DNA of 64,000 nucleotides from contig NZ_CP109592.1 of NCBI RefSeq assembly GCF_036250675.1, positions 5,952,001 through 6,016,000 of the forward strand, written 5' to 3'. This stretch comes from Streptomyces sp. NBC_01689. GTDB taxonomy: Bacteria; Actinomycetota; Actinomycetes; Streptomycetales; Streptomycetaceae. The notes under the pieces were generated by a model that was not told the DNA's origin, made no database searches, and worked only from the letters and a program-made list of their open reading frames with translations. A program made the translations under genes and the position numbers. This document shows positions 1-7,253 of the stretch, piece by piece; the first letter of the stretch is position 1, and every line of letters starts with the position of its first letter.

Positions 1-1
1 C

Positions 2-586
2 GAACAGGTCTTGCTGGCAGCCGAACTGGGCATCCCGGCCGACAAGGAGGTGCTGCTCTACGCGCCGACCTTCCGGCAACGCGGCGGAAAGCGGAAGCGG
101 TTCGAGCTGCCCTTCGACGTGGAGCGCTTCGCCGACGCCTTCGGTGACCGGTACGTCCTGCTCGTCCGCTCGCACTACCTCAACCACGTCGTGCTGCCGC
201 CGTCCGTGCGCGGGCGCGTCATCGACGTCACGGACCACCACGACGTGACGCCGCTGCTGGTCCTCGCCGACGGCCTGATCACCGACTACTCGTCGGTGAT
301 GTTCGACTACTCCCTCCTCGACCGCCCGATGTTCTTCTTCACCTACGACTACGACGAGTACGTGCACGAGAACCGCGGTACCTACTTCGACCTGCTCGAA
401 CGGGCTCCCGGGCCGGTGGTCCGCACCGAGGACGAGCTCTACGCCGTGCTCGGGTCGCTGGAGGACCAGCGGGTGAGGTACGCGGCGCCGCGCGAGCGGT
501 TCGCCGCCGACTTCAGCGAGTTCGACCGGGGGAACGCCGCGCAGAGCGTCGTGGACCAGTTCTTCGCCCACTGGAGGCGCACGTGA
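2..586 (+). CDS. TagF-type CDP-glycerol glycerophosphotransferase, C-terminal fragment (cut by window edge)
   Basis: The open frame runs in from before base 1, with codons starting at base 2. Only about 194 C-terminal residues are visible. They match the second half of the CDP-glycerol:poly(glycerophosphate) glycerophosphotransferase family: a VLLYAPTFR strand, then DGLITDYSSVMFDY and a LLDRPMFFF segment, then ENRGTYFDL. The same signature recurs in the three large proteins at 14.8-21.7 kb. Enzymes of this family build polyol-phosphate wall polymers at the inner face of the membrane. The stop overlaps the GTG of the next gene by 4 bases, which implies an operon with the downstream glycosyltransferase. 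Whether an N-terminal GT2 domain is present, as in the paralogues, cannot be seen here. Confidence 0.85.
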   Translation, partial: EQVLLAAELGIPADKEVLLYAPTFRQRGGKRKRFELPFDVERFADAFGDRYVLLVRSHYLNHVVLPPSVRGRVIDVTDHHDVTPLLVLADGLITDYSSVMFDYSLLDRPMFFFTYDYDEYVHENRGTYFDLLERAPGPVVRTEDELYAVLGSLEDQRVRYAAPRERFAADFSEFDRGNAAQSVVDQFFAHWRRT

Positions 587-1734
587 CCGCGGACCCCCGA
601 CGGGACGTCTTCTTCGTCTCCAACAGCGTCGACGAGCTGGGCGGAGTGACCAGCTGGTCCCACCAGATGGCCCGCCTGTTCACCGAACGCGGCCACCGGG
701 TGAAGGTCATCGGCATCACCGATCCCGAGGTTGCCCAGGAACTCGGCGAACTCCCCTACCCCACCTTCACGTTGTACGACGTCCATCCGCCGCGTGTCGG
801 CCCCGCGCGCGGCATCAGGGGACGGCTCGACCTGGCCGAGCGCAGGCTGCGGGCCGAACGGGCGGCCGGGATGCGCGAGCAGGCCGCCAAGCTGAGCGTG
901 CTGTTCCGGGCCGCGCGCCCCGGGGCCGTGGTGATCGTCACCCAGGTGTGGGCCATGGAGTGGGTGAAACTGGCGGACACCGCCGGTGTGACCGTCATCG
1001 GCATGAGCCACGAGTCCTTCGCCTACTCGCGGGTGACCTCGCGCTTCGGGCGGGTACGGCGGCACTACCGCAACGTGGACCGGATGCTGACGCTCACCCG
1101 TGAGGACGCCGACCTGTGGATCCGGCAGGGCCTCGACAACGCGTCCTTCATGCCGAACCCCCTCCCGTTCATGCCCGAGGTGCCCTCGCCGCGTACCGCG
1201 AACGTCGTCGTCAGCGTCGGCCGGCTGACCGACCAGAAGGGCATCGACATGCTCCTCGACACCTGGGCCGAGGTGGCGCCGCGCCACCCCGACTGGAGCC
1301 TGCGGATCTACGGCTCCGGGGAGGACGAGGAGATCCTCAGGAAGCAGTGCACGTCCCTCGGGCTCGACGCGTCGGTGGAGTGGATGGGGGCGACCACGGA
1401 CGTGCCGGGCGCGCTGCGCGGCGCCTCCGTCTTCGTGCTGTCCTCACGCGGCGAGGGCTTCCCGCTCGCCGTCATGGAGGCCATGGCCACCGCCCTGCCG
1501 TGCGCCGCCTTCGACTGCGCGCCCGGCGTCCACGAGATCGTCCGTGACGGCGAGGACGGTCTGCTCGCCACCCGGGGCAACACCGGGGAGCTCGCCCGCC
1601 GCCTCGACACCCTGATGTCCGACAAGCGGCTGCGCGACCGTATGGGGGAGGCGGCCCGCGTCAACATCCAGCGCTACTCGACCGACGAGATCGTCCGCAG
1701 GTGGGAGGAGCTGTTCCTGTTTCTGGAGCGCTGA
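583..1734 (+). CDS. GT4-family glycosyltransferase
   Basis: This 383-residue protein has the two-Rossmann (GT-B) layout of family 4 retaining glycosyltransferases. The N-terminal half contains GGVTSWSHQMARLF. The nucleotide-sugar half contains VSVGRLTDQKGID at about residue 205 and the E-x7-E motif in GEGFPLAVMEAMA at about residue 290. The GTG start at 583 overlaps the stop of the preceding glycerophosphotransferase gene, so the two are translationally coupled. It probably adds a sugar to a lipid-linked or wall polymer made by the surrounding genes. The donor and acceptor cannot be deduced from sequence. The gene runs convergently towards the ABC transporter pair across a gap of about 130 bp. 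Confidence 0.86.
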   Translation: MTADPRRDVFFVSNSVDELGGVTSWSHQMARLFTERGHRVKVIGITDPEVAQELGELPYPTFTLYDVHPPRVGPARGIRGRLDLAERRLRAERAAGMREQAAKLSVLFRAARPGAVVIVTQVWAMEWVKLADTAGVTVIGMSHESFAYSRVTSRFGRVRRHYRNVDRMLTLTREDADLWIRQGLDNASFMPNPLPFMPEVPSPRTANVVVSVGRLTDQKGIDMLLDTWAEVAPRHPDWSLRIYGSGEDEEILRKQCTSLGLDASVEWMGATTDVPGALRGASVFVLSSRGEGFPLAVMEAMATALPCAAFDCAPGVHEIVRDGEDGLLATRGNTGELARRLDTLMSDKRLRDRMGEAARVNIQRYSTDEIVRRWEELFLFLER

Positions 1735-1865
1735 GGGCCGGGCGGCCGGGGCGCGGGCCGGGCACGGCCGCGGGGAGCCGCCCGCCGCCGGCCGCGTCCT
1801 CCCCGCGGCCGACGGTGTACGACTCCCCGCCGAATCCCGAATCTCGAATCCCTGATCCGGGCCGT

Positions 1866-2690
1866 CTACTTGCCCGTGAACTTCTCGTACTCCTTGAGGA
1901 CCTCTTCGGTCGGGCCGTCCATCCGCAGCTCACCGCGTTCCAGCCACAGGACGCGGTCGCAGGTGTCGCGGATCGACTTGTTGTTGTGGCTGACCAGGAA
2001 CACCGTGCCCGCGCTCTTGCGCAGCTCGCGGATGCGCTGCTCGGAGCGCTTCTGGAAGGAGCGGTCGCCGGTGGCCAGCGCCTCGTCGATCATCAGCACG
2101 TCGTGGTCCTTGGCCGCCGCGATGGAGAAGCGCAGCCGCGCCGCCATGCCGGAGGAGTAGGTCCGCATCGGCAGGGTGATGAAGTCGCCCTTCTCGTTGA
2201 TGCCCGAGAAGTCGACGATCTCCTGGTAGCGCTCCTTGATCTGCTCGCGGGACATGCCCATCGCGAGCCCGCCCAGGTAGACGTTCCGCTCGCCTGTGAG
2301 GTCGCTCATCAGGGCGGCGTTCACGCCGAGCAGCGAGGGCTGGCCGTCGGTGTAGATCTTGCCGTTCTCCACCGGGAGGAGGCCGGCGACCGCCTTGAGC
2401 AGGGTCGACTTGCCGGAGCCGTTGGTCCCGATCAGGCCGATCGCCTCGCCGCGGTAGGCGGTGAAGGAGACGTTCTTGACGGCGTGCACCTTGCGCACGC
2501 CCGCGGCCTTCTCGGACTGCTTGCGGCGCAGCATGCGGTTGAGCGCGGCGGTCGCCGAGCCGCGCCCGGCGCCGGTGCCGTTGACCCGGTAGACGATGTC
2601 GACGCCGTCGGCGACGACGGTGGGGATGAGGGCCTCGGCGGGGGCCGCGTCCTGCGGGAGCCCGGATTCCTTCGTCAGGGTGTCAGCCAC
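1866..2690 (-). CDS. Polysaccharide/teichoic acid export ABC transporter, ATPase (TagH/Wzt-like)
   Basis: This 274-residue nucleotide-binding subunit has the Walker A motif GTNGSGKST at about residue 90. The signature is degenerate (YSSGM) and is followed by ARLRFSIAAA, typical of the TagH/RfbB/Wzt subgroup. Walker B is DVLMIDEALATGD and the switch histidine is in FLVSHN. The ATG at 2690 lies 8 bases inside the end of the permease gene, so the two subunits are coupled in the order permease-ATPase. This subgroup energises export of undecaprenyl-linked wall polymers across the cytoplasmic membrane. That fits the glycerophosphotransferase and glycosyltransferase genes on both sides. It lacks the long C-terminal carbohydrate-binding tail of O-antigen Wzt proteins. 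Confidence 0.88.
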   Translation of the reverse strand: MADTLTKESGLPQDAAPAEALIPTVVADGVDIVYRVNGTGAGRGSATAALNRMLRRKQSEKAAGVRKVHAVKNVSFTAYRGEAIGLIGTNGSGKSTLLKAVAGLLPVENGKIYTDGQPSLLGVNAALMSDLTGERNVYLGGLAMGMSREQIKERYQEIVDFSGINEKGDFITLPMRTYSSGMAARLRFSIAAAKDHDVLMIDEALATGDRSFQKRSEQRIRELRKSAGTVFLVSHNNKSIRDTCDRVLWLERGELRMDGPTEEVLKEYEKFTGK

Positions 2691-3597
2691 GTCCGTACGT
2701 CTCCTCGGCCTTCCAGAAGTAGATGAAGCCGCCGGCCCCGGCGACCACGGCCCAGCCGATCGCCACCGCCCACACGTGCGGGGGCAGCTGGTGGGCGTGG
2801 AAGCTGTCGATCAGCGCGTAGCGCATGAGGTCGATGTAGACGGCGGCCGGGTTGCTCTCCAGCGCGACCATCACCCACCGGGGCAGATCGTCCTTGCTGA
2901 GCACCTTGTCGATGCTCCACATGACGCCGGAGACGTACATCCAGGTACGCAGTACGAACGGCATGAGCTGCGCGATGTCCGGGGTCTTGGCGCCCATCCG
3001 CGCCATCACCATCGCGACACCCGCGTTGAACGTGAACTGCAGCACCAGGACGGGCACGGCGAGCAGCCACGACGCGCTCACCGGAACGCCGAAGCAGAGC
3101 AGGATGACGACCAGCGCGACCATCGAGAACAGCAGCTGCTGGAGCTGCTGGAGGGCGAAGGAGACCGGCAGCGCGGCCCGCGGGAAGTGCAGGGCGCGCA
3201 CCAGGCCGAGGTTCCCGGAGATGGCCCGGGTCCCCGCCATGATCGAGCTCTGGGTGAAGGTCCAGATGAAGACGCCCGTGACCAGGAACGGGATGTAGTC
3301 CGGCACACCCTTCTTGGAGCCGAGCAGCACACCGAAGATGAAGTAGTAGACCGCCGCGTTCAGGAGCGGGTTCATCACCTGCCAGACCTGGCCGAGCTTC
3401 GCCTGGCTGTACTGGGCGGTGAGCTTGGCGGTGGCGAAGGCGGTGATGAAGTGGCGCCGCGCCCACAGCTGACGGACGTACTCGCGCAGGGTCGGCCGCG
3501 CGCCGCTGACGCTGAGGCCGTACCGGGCGGCGAGCGCCGCGGGATCGTCGGCCGGGGGGACCGGCGTCGGGGGCGGTGTGTGGAGGACCTGGCTCAC
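2683..3597 (-). CDS. Polysaccharide/teichoic acid export ABC transporter, ABC-2 permease (TagG-like)
   Basis: This 304-residue ABC-2 type permease has about six hydrophobic segments, for example YYFIFGVLLG and ALVVILLCFG. The amphipathic cytoplasmic N-terminus contains LREYVRQLWARRHFITAFATAKL, typical of TagG, RfbA and Wzm proteins (described here in pieces: LREYVRQLW then ARRHFITAF). It pairs with the overlapping ATPase gene downstream to export a lipid-linked surface polymer. The gene is divergent from a TetR regulator at 3771 across a 173-bp region that carries two long direct repeats, so repression of the exporter by that regulator is plausible. The start at 3597 is followed by a proline-rich stretch, and a slightly later start is possible. 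Confidence 0.87.
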   Translation of the reverse strand: MSQVLHTPPPTPVPPADDPAALAARYGLSVSGARPTLREYVRQLWARRHFITAFATAKLTAQYSQAKLGQVWQVMNPLLNAAVYYFIFGVLLGSKKGVPDYIPFLVTGVFIWTFTQSSIMAGTRAISGNLGLVRALHFPRAALPVSFALQQLQQLLFSMVALVVILLCFGVPVSASWLLAVPVLVLQFTFNAGVAMVMARMGAKTPDIAQLMPFVLRTWMYVSGVMWSIDKVLSKDDLPRWVMVALESNPAAVYIDLMRYALIDSFHAHQLPPHVWAVAIGWAVVAGAGGFIYFWKAEETYGRG

Positions 3598-3677
3598 ATC
3601 CGCTGCTTTCGCTCAGGGGGTGGGATGCGCGGTCCCGTCCTTGACGTGTTCCCCACCAGGTCTTTGCCAGTGGCTTA

Positions 3678-3755
3678 CGTCGGAACGGGACCGTATCGTC
3701 GCAACGGGAGCGTAGAGCTTTGGAGCGTCGGAACGCAACCGTTTCGTCGCTACGG
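3678..3755. promoter_or_regulatory. Paired 30-bp direct repeats, probable TetR operators
   Basis: Copies at 3678-3707 and 3726-3755 match at 26 of 30 positions and start 48 bp apart. Each begins CGTCGGAACG and contains CCGT-N9-ACGG as an inverted repeat. They lie in the divergent gap between the export permease (minus) and the TetR gene (plus), with the second copy ending 15 bases before the TetR ATG. Position and internal symmetry suggest operators. Binding is inferred. Confidence 0.6.
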
Positions 3756-3770
3756 CCTATGCTGGTCGGT

Positions 3771-4427
3771 ATGACGACGAACGCCGACACCACGAGTGCC
3801 GCCGGGGGTGCGGAGAGTGCTGCCGGGAAGGCTCCGCGTCGTAGAGCTCCGGCCGGCGCGGCCGTGCTGCGGGAGGACGTGACCGAGGCGATCCGGGGCG
3901 CCGTCTTCGAGGAGCTCGCCGCCGTCGGTTTCGCCCGGATGTCCATCGAGGGCATCGCGCGCCGCGCGGGCGTCGGCAAGACGGCCGTGTACCGCCGCTG
4001 GCGTTCGAAGCTGCACCTCGTCCTGGACCTCGTCTCCGCCATAGCGGTGCAGGGGCTGCCCGCGCCCGACACGGGTTCCCTGGAGGGCGACCTGCGGCTG
4101 CTGTACGAGGTCACCTCGCGGGCGCTGCGCCACCCCGTCGCCGGTCAGATCATCCCGGACCTCCAGGCCGAGGCGGCGCGCAACCCCGACATCGCGGAGG
4201 CGCTGCAGAAGGCGCTGAGGGAGGGGCAGCAGGGAGTGGCGAGCGGGATCGTGGCGGCGGCTGCGGCGCGGGGCGAGCTGGACGAGGGGATCGACCTGGA
4301 ACTCGCCCTCGACCTCATGTCGGGGCCGCTGTACTGGCGCACGGTCGTGGTCCGCGACCCCAAGCTGCCGAAGGGGTACCTGGCGATCCTGGCCCGGTCG
4401 ACGGCGGCGGCGCTGCGGGCGCTGTAG
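3771..4427 (+). CDS. TetR/AcrR-family transcriptional regulator
   Basis: This 218-residue regulator has an N-terminal TetR helix-turn-helix at about residues 38-85. It contains MSIEGIARRAGVGKTAVYRRW, given here as MSIEGIARRAG followed by VGKTAVYRRW. The C-terminal ligand-binding half resembles the TetR_C_11 type found in many actinobacteria. The ATG at 3771 is chosen because the frame upstream has non-coding codon use and overlaps the repeat operators. It is divergent from the TagGH-like exporter, so it probably controls its own promoter and possibly the exporter. The ligand is unknown. Confidence 0.85.
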   Translation: MTTNADTTSAAGGAESAAGKAPRRRAPAGAAVLREDVTEAIRGAVFEELAAVGFARMSIEGIARRAGVGKTAVYRRWRSKLHLVLDLVSAIAVQGLPAPDTGSLEGDLRLLYEVTSRALRHPVAGQIIPDLQAEAARNPDIAEALQKALREGQQGVASGIVAAAAARGELDEGIDLELALDLMSGPLYWRTVVVRDPKLPKGYLAILARSTAAALRAL

Positions 4428-4469
4428 CGGGGCTCGGCCCACCGCGCGGGGGCCGCGCCGCGGGCGGTG

Positions 4470-5405
4470 TCACTCGGTCAGCCGGTGGGCGAGCGCCGCC
4501 AGTTCGGGGGAACGAAGGACCCGTCCGCCGAATCCCGGCAGCGGCACGTGCAGCGGCTCGATCCACCGTCCCGGGATGCCGTCCGCTCCGTACACGGCCC
4601 CCGCGAGGCCGCCCGTGACCGCGGCGACGGTGTCCGTGTCCCCGCCGAGGTCGACGGCCGCGCGGACGGCACCCTCGTAGGAGTCCGTGCTCCGCAGGGC
4701 CCAGACCGCGGATCCCAGACACGGCCACACGGCGCCGTTGAACTCGGTGGCCCGGTCGGGATGCCAGTCCTCGGCGAGAACGGCGGCGTAGCGGTCCCGG
4801 TGGTCCGGGTGCACCGCCCGTACGGCGCGGGGTACGGCGGCGAGCGGGTCGGCGCCGTCCAGCGCGACCCGGACCAACTCGTGGAAGACCGCCGTGCCCT
4901 CCCAGGCCGCGCGGTCGCCGTGGGTGAGCGCGGCGATGCGCCGGGCCGCCTCCATGGTGGCCTCCCGTCCCTGACGCGCGAAGTGGACGGCGGAGGTCGC
5001 GGCGCGCATCAGCGAACCGTTCCCCGCCCCTCGCCGGCTCACCTGGAAGTGCACCGCGGCGGCGAGGTCCCAGGGGTCCCCGCTCTCCAGCACGGCCTCG
5101 GTCTGCAGCCCGATGTCCTTGGGTTCCGCGGCCGCCCACCGCCGGAACCTCCCGAAGACGTCCGGGAGTTCGAGGCCGCCCCGCTCCAGCAGCGATTCCC
5201 CGACCAGCACGGCCATCTGGGTGTCGTCGGTCGCCTCACCGGGCTCCCACCCTCCGCCGCCGCACATCTCCCCGCCGCACCCGGGCTCCGGGAAGCGGGC
5301 CGAGAACGCGCCCTCCGGGCCGAACTCGAAGGGCGCGCCGAGCGCGTCGCCCACGGCGGAGCCCAGGACGCAGCCCAGGGCGCGGAGTTCACGGGTTTCC
5401 GTCAT
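4470..5405 (-). CDS. ADP-ribosylglycohydrolase (DraG/ARH-like)
   Basis: This 311-residue protein has the metal-binding signatures of the ADP-ribosyl-glycohydrolase family. GDALGAPFE lies near the N-terminus (about residue 18) and TDDTQM at about residue 60, the di-magnesium Asp cluster. GNGSLMR is near residue 128 and GGDTDTVAAVTG near residue 260. Proteins of this family remove ADP-ribose from arginine or other acceptors, or act on related ADP-ribosyl substrates. The ATG at 5405 is chosen because the frame upstream is Pro/Ser/Arg-rich and looks non-coding. No ADP-ribosyltransferase gene is adjacent, so the target is unknown. Confidence 0.88.
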   Translation of the reverse strand: MTETRELRALGCVLGSAVGDALGAPFEFGPEGAFSARFPEPGCGGEMCGGGGWEPGEATDDTQMAVLVGESLLERGGLELPDVFGRFRRWAAAEPKDIGLQTEAVLESGDPWDLAAAVHFQVSRRGAGNGSLMRAATSAVHFARQGREATMEAARRIAALTHGDRAAWEGTAVFHELVRVALDGADPLAAVPRAVRAVHPDHRDRYAAVLAEDWHPDRATEFNGAVWPCLGSAVWALRSTDSYEGAVRAAVDLGGDTDTVAAVTGGLAGAVYGADGIPGRWIEPLHVPLPGFGGRVLRSPELAALAHRLTE

Positions 5406-5439
5406 CGCGGAAGCGTACGGCCGGGACCGGGGTGGCCGG

Positions 5440-6054
5440 TCAGCGTGGCGCGGGGCGGTCGGGCGCGCAGCCGCGGAGCGTGTGGGCGATGACGTCGTCG
5501 AGGTTGGCGTCGAGGGTGTCGGCGGGCAGGGTGCTGCTGACGGCGAGACTGGCGAAGCCGTGGAGGGTGCTGAACATCGGTATGGCGATGGCTTCGAGCG
5601 GGGCGTCACGGACCTCGCCGGTGCGCCGGCCCTCGGTGATGAGTTCGGTGGCGAGTGCGGACATGCCCTGGGAGGCCTTCAGGAGGGCGTCGGACGCCGC
5701 GGGGTCGTGCTTGGTGGAGAACATCAGGTCGAGGAGTTCCGCGTTGGCGGTGGCGAAGCCGACGTAGCTGCGGGCCAGGGCGCCGAGACGGTCGGCGAAG
5801 GACTCGCCGGCCGTCTCCTGCGAGGCGGCCAGGGTGCTGCTCAGGCGCTCGAAGCCGGTCAGGGCCAGCGCGTCCAGCAGGGCCTGCTTGTCCTTGAAGT
5901 GGCGGCTGGGCGCGGCATGGCTGACGCCCAGGTCGCGGGCGAGCTCGCGCAGGGAGAGCGCGGCCGGGCCCTTCTCCCGGAGGGTCTCCTCGGCGCGGGC
6001 GAGGAGCGCGGCGCGCAGGTCTCCGTGGTGGTAGGGGCGGGGGCGGGTCTGCAT
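5440..6054 (-). CDS. TetR-family transcriptional regulator
   Basis: This 204-residue TetR-type repressor begins PYHHGDLRAALLARAEE, a typical start of this family. The helix-turn-helix is at about residues 28-55 (LSLRELARDLGVS then HAAPSRHFKDK). The C-terminal domain resembles TetR_C_13/WHG. The true start is the ATG at 6054, because the upstream extension runs through the divergent promoter and the SDR gene. The 100-bp gap to the oxidoreductase at 6155 carries repeated TTGTTG-type elements, so it very probably represses itself and that oxidoreductase. Confidence 0.87.
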   Translation of the reverse strand: MQTRPRPYHHGDLRAALLARAEETLREKGPAALSLRELARDLGVSHAAPSRHFKDKQALLDALALTGFERLSSTLAASQETAGESFADRLGALARSYVGFATANAELLDLMFSTKHDPAASDALLKASQGMSALATELITEGRRTGEVRDAPLEAIAIPMFSTLHGFASLAVSSTLPADTLDANLDDVIAHTLRGCAPDRPAPR

Positions 6055-6089
6055 GGGCGGCAGTCTATCCGGTATGTGACCGGCGACTA

Positions 6090-6136
6090 CATTGTTGGCA
6101 ACGCCATCATTGTTGTCGTTGACATCATTGTTGTCG
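6090..6136. promoter_or_regulatory. Repeated ATTGTTG elements, probable TetR operator and divergent promoter
   Basis: CATCATTGTTGTCG occurs perfectly twice, at 6105-6118 and 6123-6136, 18 bp apart. A third related half lies just upstream, ACATTGTTGGCAACG at 6090-6104, and contains the inverted repeat GTTG-G-CAAC. The stretch is AT-rich compared with its surroundings and sits between the divergent TetR and SDR genes, the second repeat ending 18 bases before the SDR ATG. Confidence 0.6.
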
Positions 6137-6154
6137 ACGCCTACATTGGGCGCC

Positions 6155-7108
6155 ATGGCTACCAAGGACTCGGCTGTCGAGCAGGGCAAGAAGAAGTGGG
6201 GCGCGGGCGACATCGGCGACCAGACCGGCCGCACCGCCGTCGTCACCGGCGCCAACAGCGGGCTCGGCATCGCCACGGTCGACGCCCTCGCGCGGGCGGG
6301 CGCCCATGTGGTCCTCGCCGTACGGGACCCGCGGCGCGGTGAGGCCGCCGCCCGTACCGTCCACGGCAGCGTCGAGGTGCGCCGGCTGGACCTGGCGGAC
6401 CTCGCCTCCGTCCGCGAGTTCGCCGCGGCCTGGCGGGGCGACCTCGACCTCCTGATCAACAACGCGGGCGTCATGAACATCCCCGAGGCCAGCACCAAGG
6501 ACGGCTTCGAGATGCAGTTCGGGACGAACCATCTGGGGCACTTCGCCCTGACCAACCTGCTGCTGCCGTACGTCACCGACCGCGTGGTCACGGTGTCCTC
6601 CGGCGCTCACCGGTTCCCCGCCGGCAACCACGTGCACTTCGACAACCTGAACCTCGCGGGCGAGTACACGCCCGTCGCCGCCTACGGCCAGTCCAAGCTG
6701 GCCAACCTGCTCTTCACCCTGGAACTGCAGAGCCGGCTCGCGGCGGAGGGATCGTCGGTCCGCGCGCTCGCCGCGCACCCCGGCTGGGCCGCCACCGGCC
6801 TCCAGGGCCACGACGCCAGCGCGGTGCGCCGCGCCCTGATGGCGGTGGGCAACCGGTTCATCGCCCAGGACAACAGGGCGGGGGCGCTGCCCACGCTGTA
6901 CGCGGCCACACAGGACCTGCCCGGCGCCAGCTACGTCGGACCGGACGGGTTCGCCGAGATGCGCGGCGGCCCGACCCTCGTCGGCCGGTCGGCAGCGGCC
7001 AGCGACCCGGTCGCCGCGGTCCGGCTGTGGCAGGCCTCCGAGGAGCTGACCGGCGTCACCTTCCCGCGGTCCGCCGGGGCGCCGCGGGCGGTCATGGCGG
7101 GGAGCTGA
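6155..7108 (+). CDS. Short-chain dehydrogenase/reductase (retinol-dehydrogenase/WW-oxidoreductase-like)
   Basis: This 317-residue protein has the Rossmann cofactor motif TGANSGLG at about residue 32. NNAGVMN follows near residue 106, and the catalytic Ser (VSSGAHRF) is followed by YGQSK (the YxxxK pair). The length and the NLAGEYTPVAAYGQSK region fit the protochlorophyllide/retinol dehydrogenase-like SDR group, which uses NADP(H). The start at 6155 follows the repeated operator elements. The earlier in-frame ATG at 6092 would place the operators inside the gene. It is divergent from the TetR repressor at 6054, which is its likely regulator. The substrate is unknown. Confidence 0.88.
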   Translation: MATKDSAVEQGKKKWGAGDIGDQTGRTAVVTGANSGLGIATVDALARAGAHVVLAVRDPRRGEAAARTVHGSVEVRRLDLADLASVREFAAAWRGDLDLLINNAGVMNIPEASTKDGFEMQFGTNHLGHFALTNLLLPYVTDRVVTVSSGAHRFPAGNHVHFDNLNLAGEYTPVAAYGQSKLANLLFTLELQSRLAAEGSSVRALAAHPGWAATGLQGHDASAVRRALMAVGNRFIAQDNRAGALPTLYAATQDLPGASYVGPDGFAEMRGGPTLVGRSAAASDPVAAVRLWQASEELTGVTFPRSAGAPRAVMAGS

Positions 7109-7173
7109 GGACGGACCGGCCCCGCCCGGCGACCGCGGACGCCCGGGCCCGTCCGGTACCGGGGCGGGCCGGA

Positions 7174-7209
7174 GGGGGAAGGTGACGGGCCGGGGGAAGG
7201 TGACGGGCC
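7174..7209. repeat. 18-bp tandem duplication
   Basis: The unit GGGGGAAGGTGACGGGCC occurs twice, perfectly and back to back. A degenerate partial copy follows up to about 7226. It lies in the convergent gap between the SDR gene and the GT2 gene, just after a GC-rich inverted repeat (arms near 7116 and 7160) that may act as a bidirectional terminator. Confidence 0.8.
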
Positions 7210-7253
7210 GGGTCCGGGGGAAAGTGCACGGTGGTGGCTGCCGAGGGCGGGTT

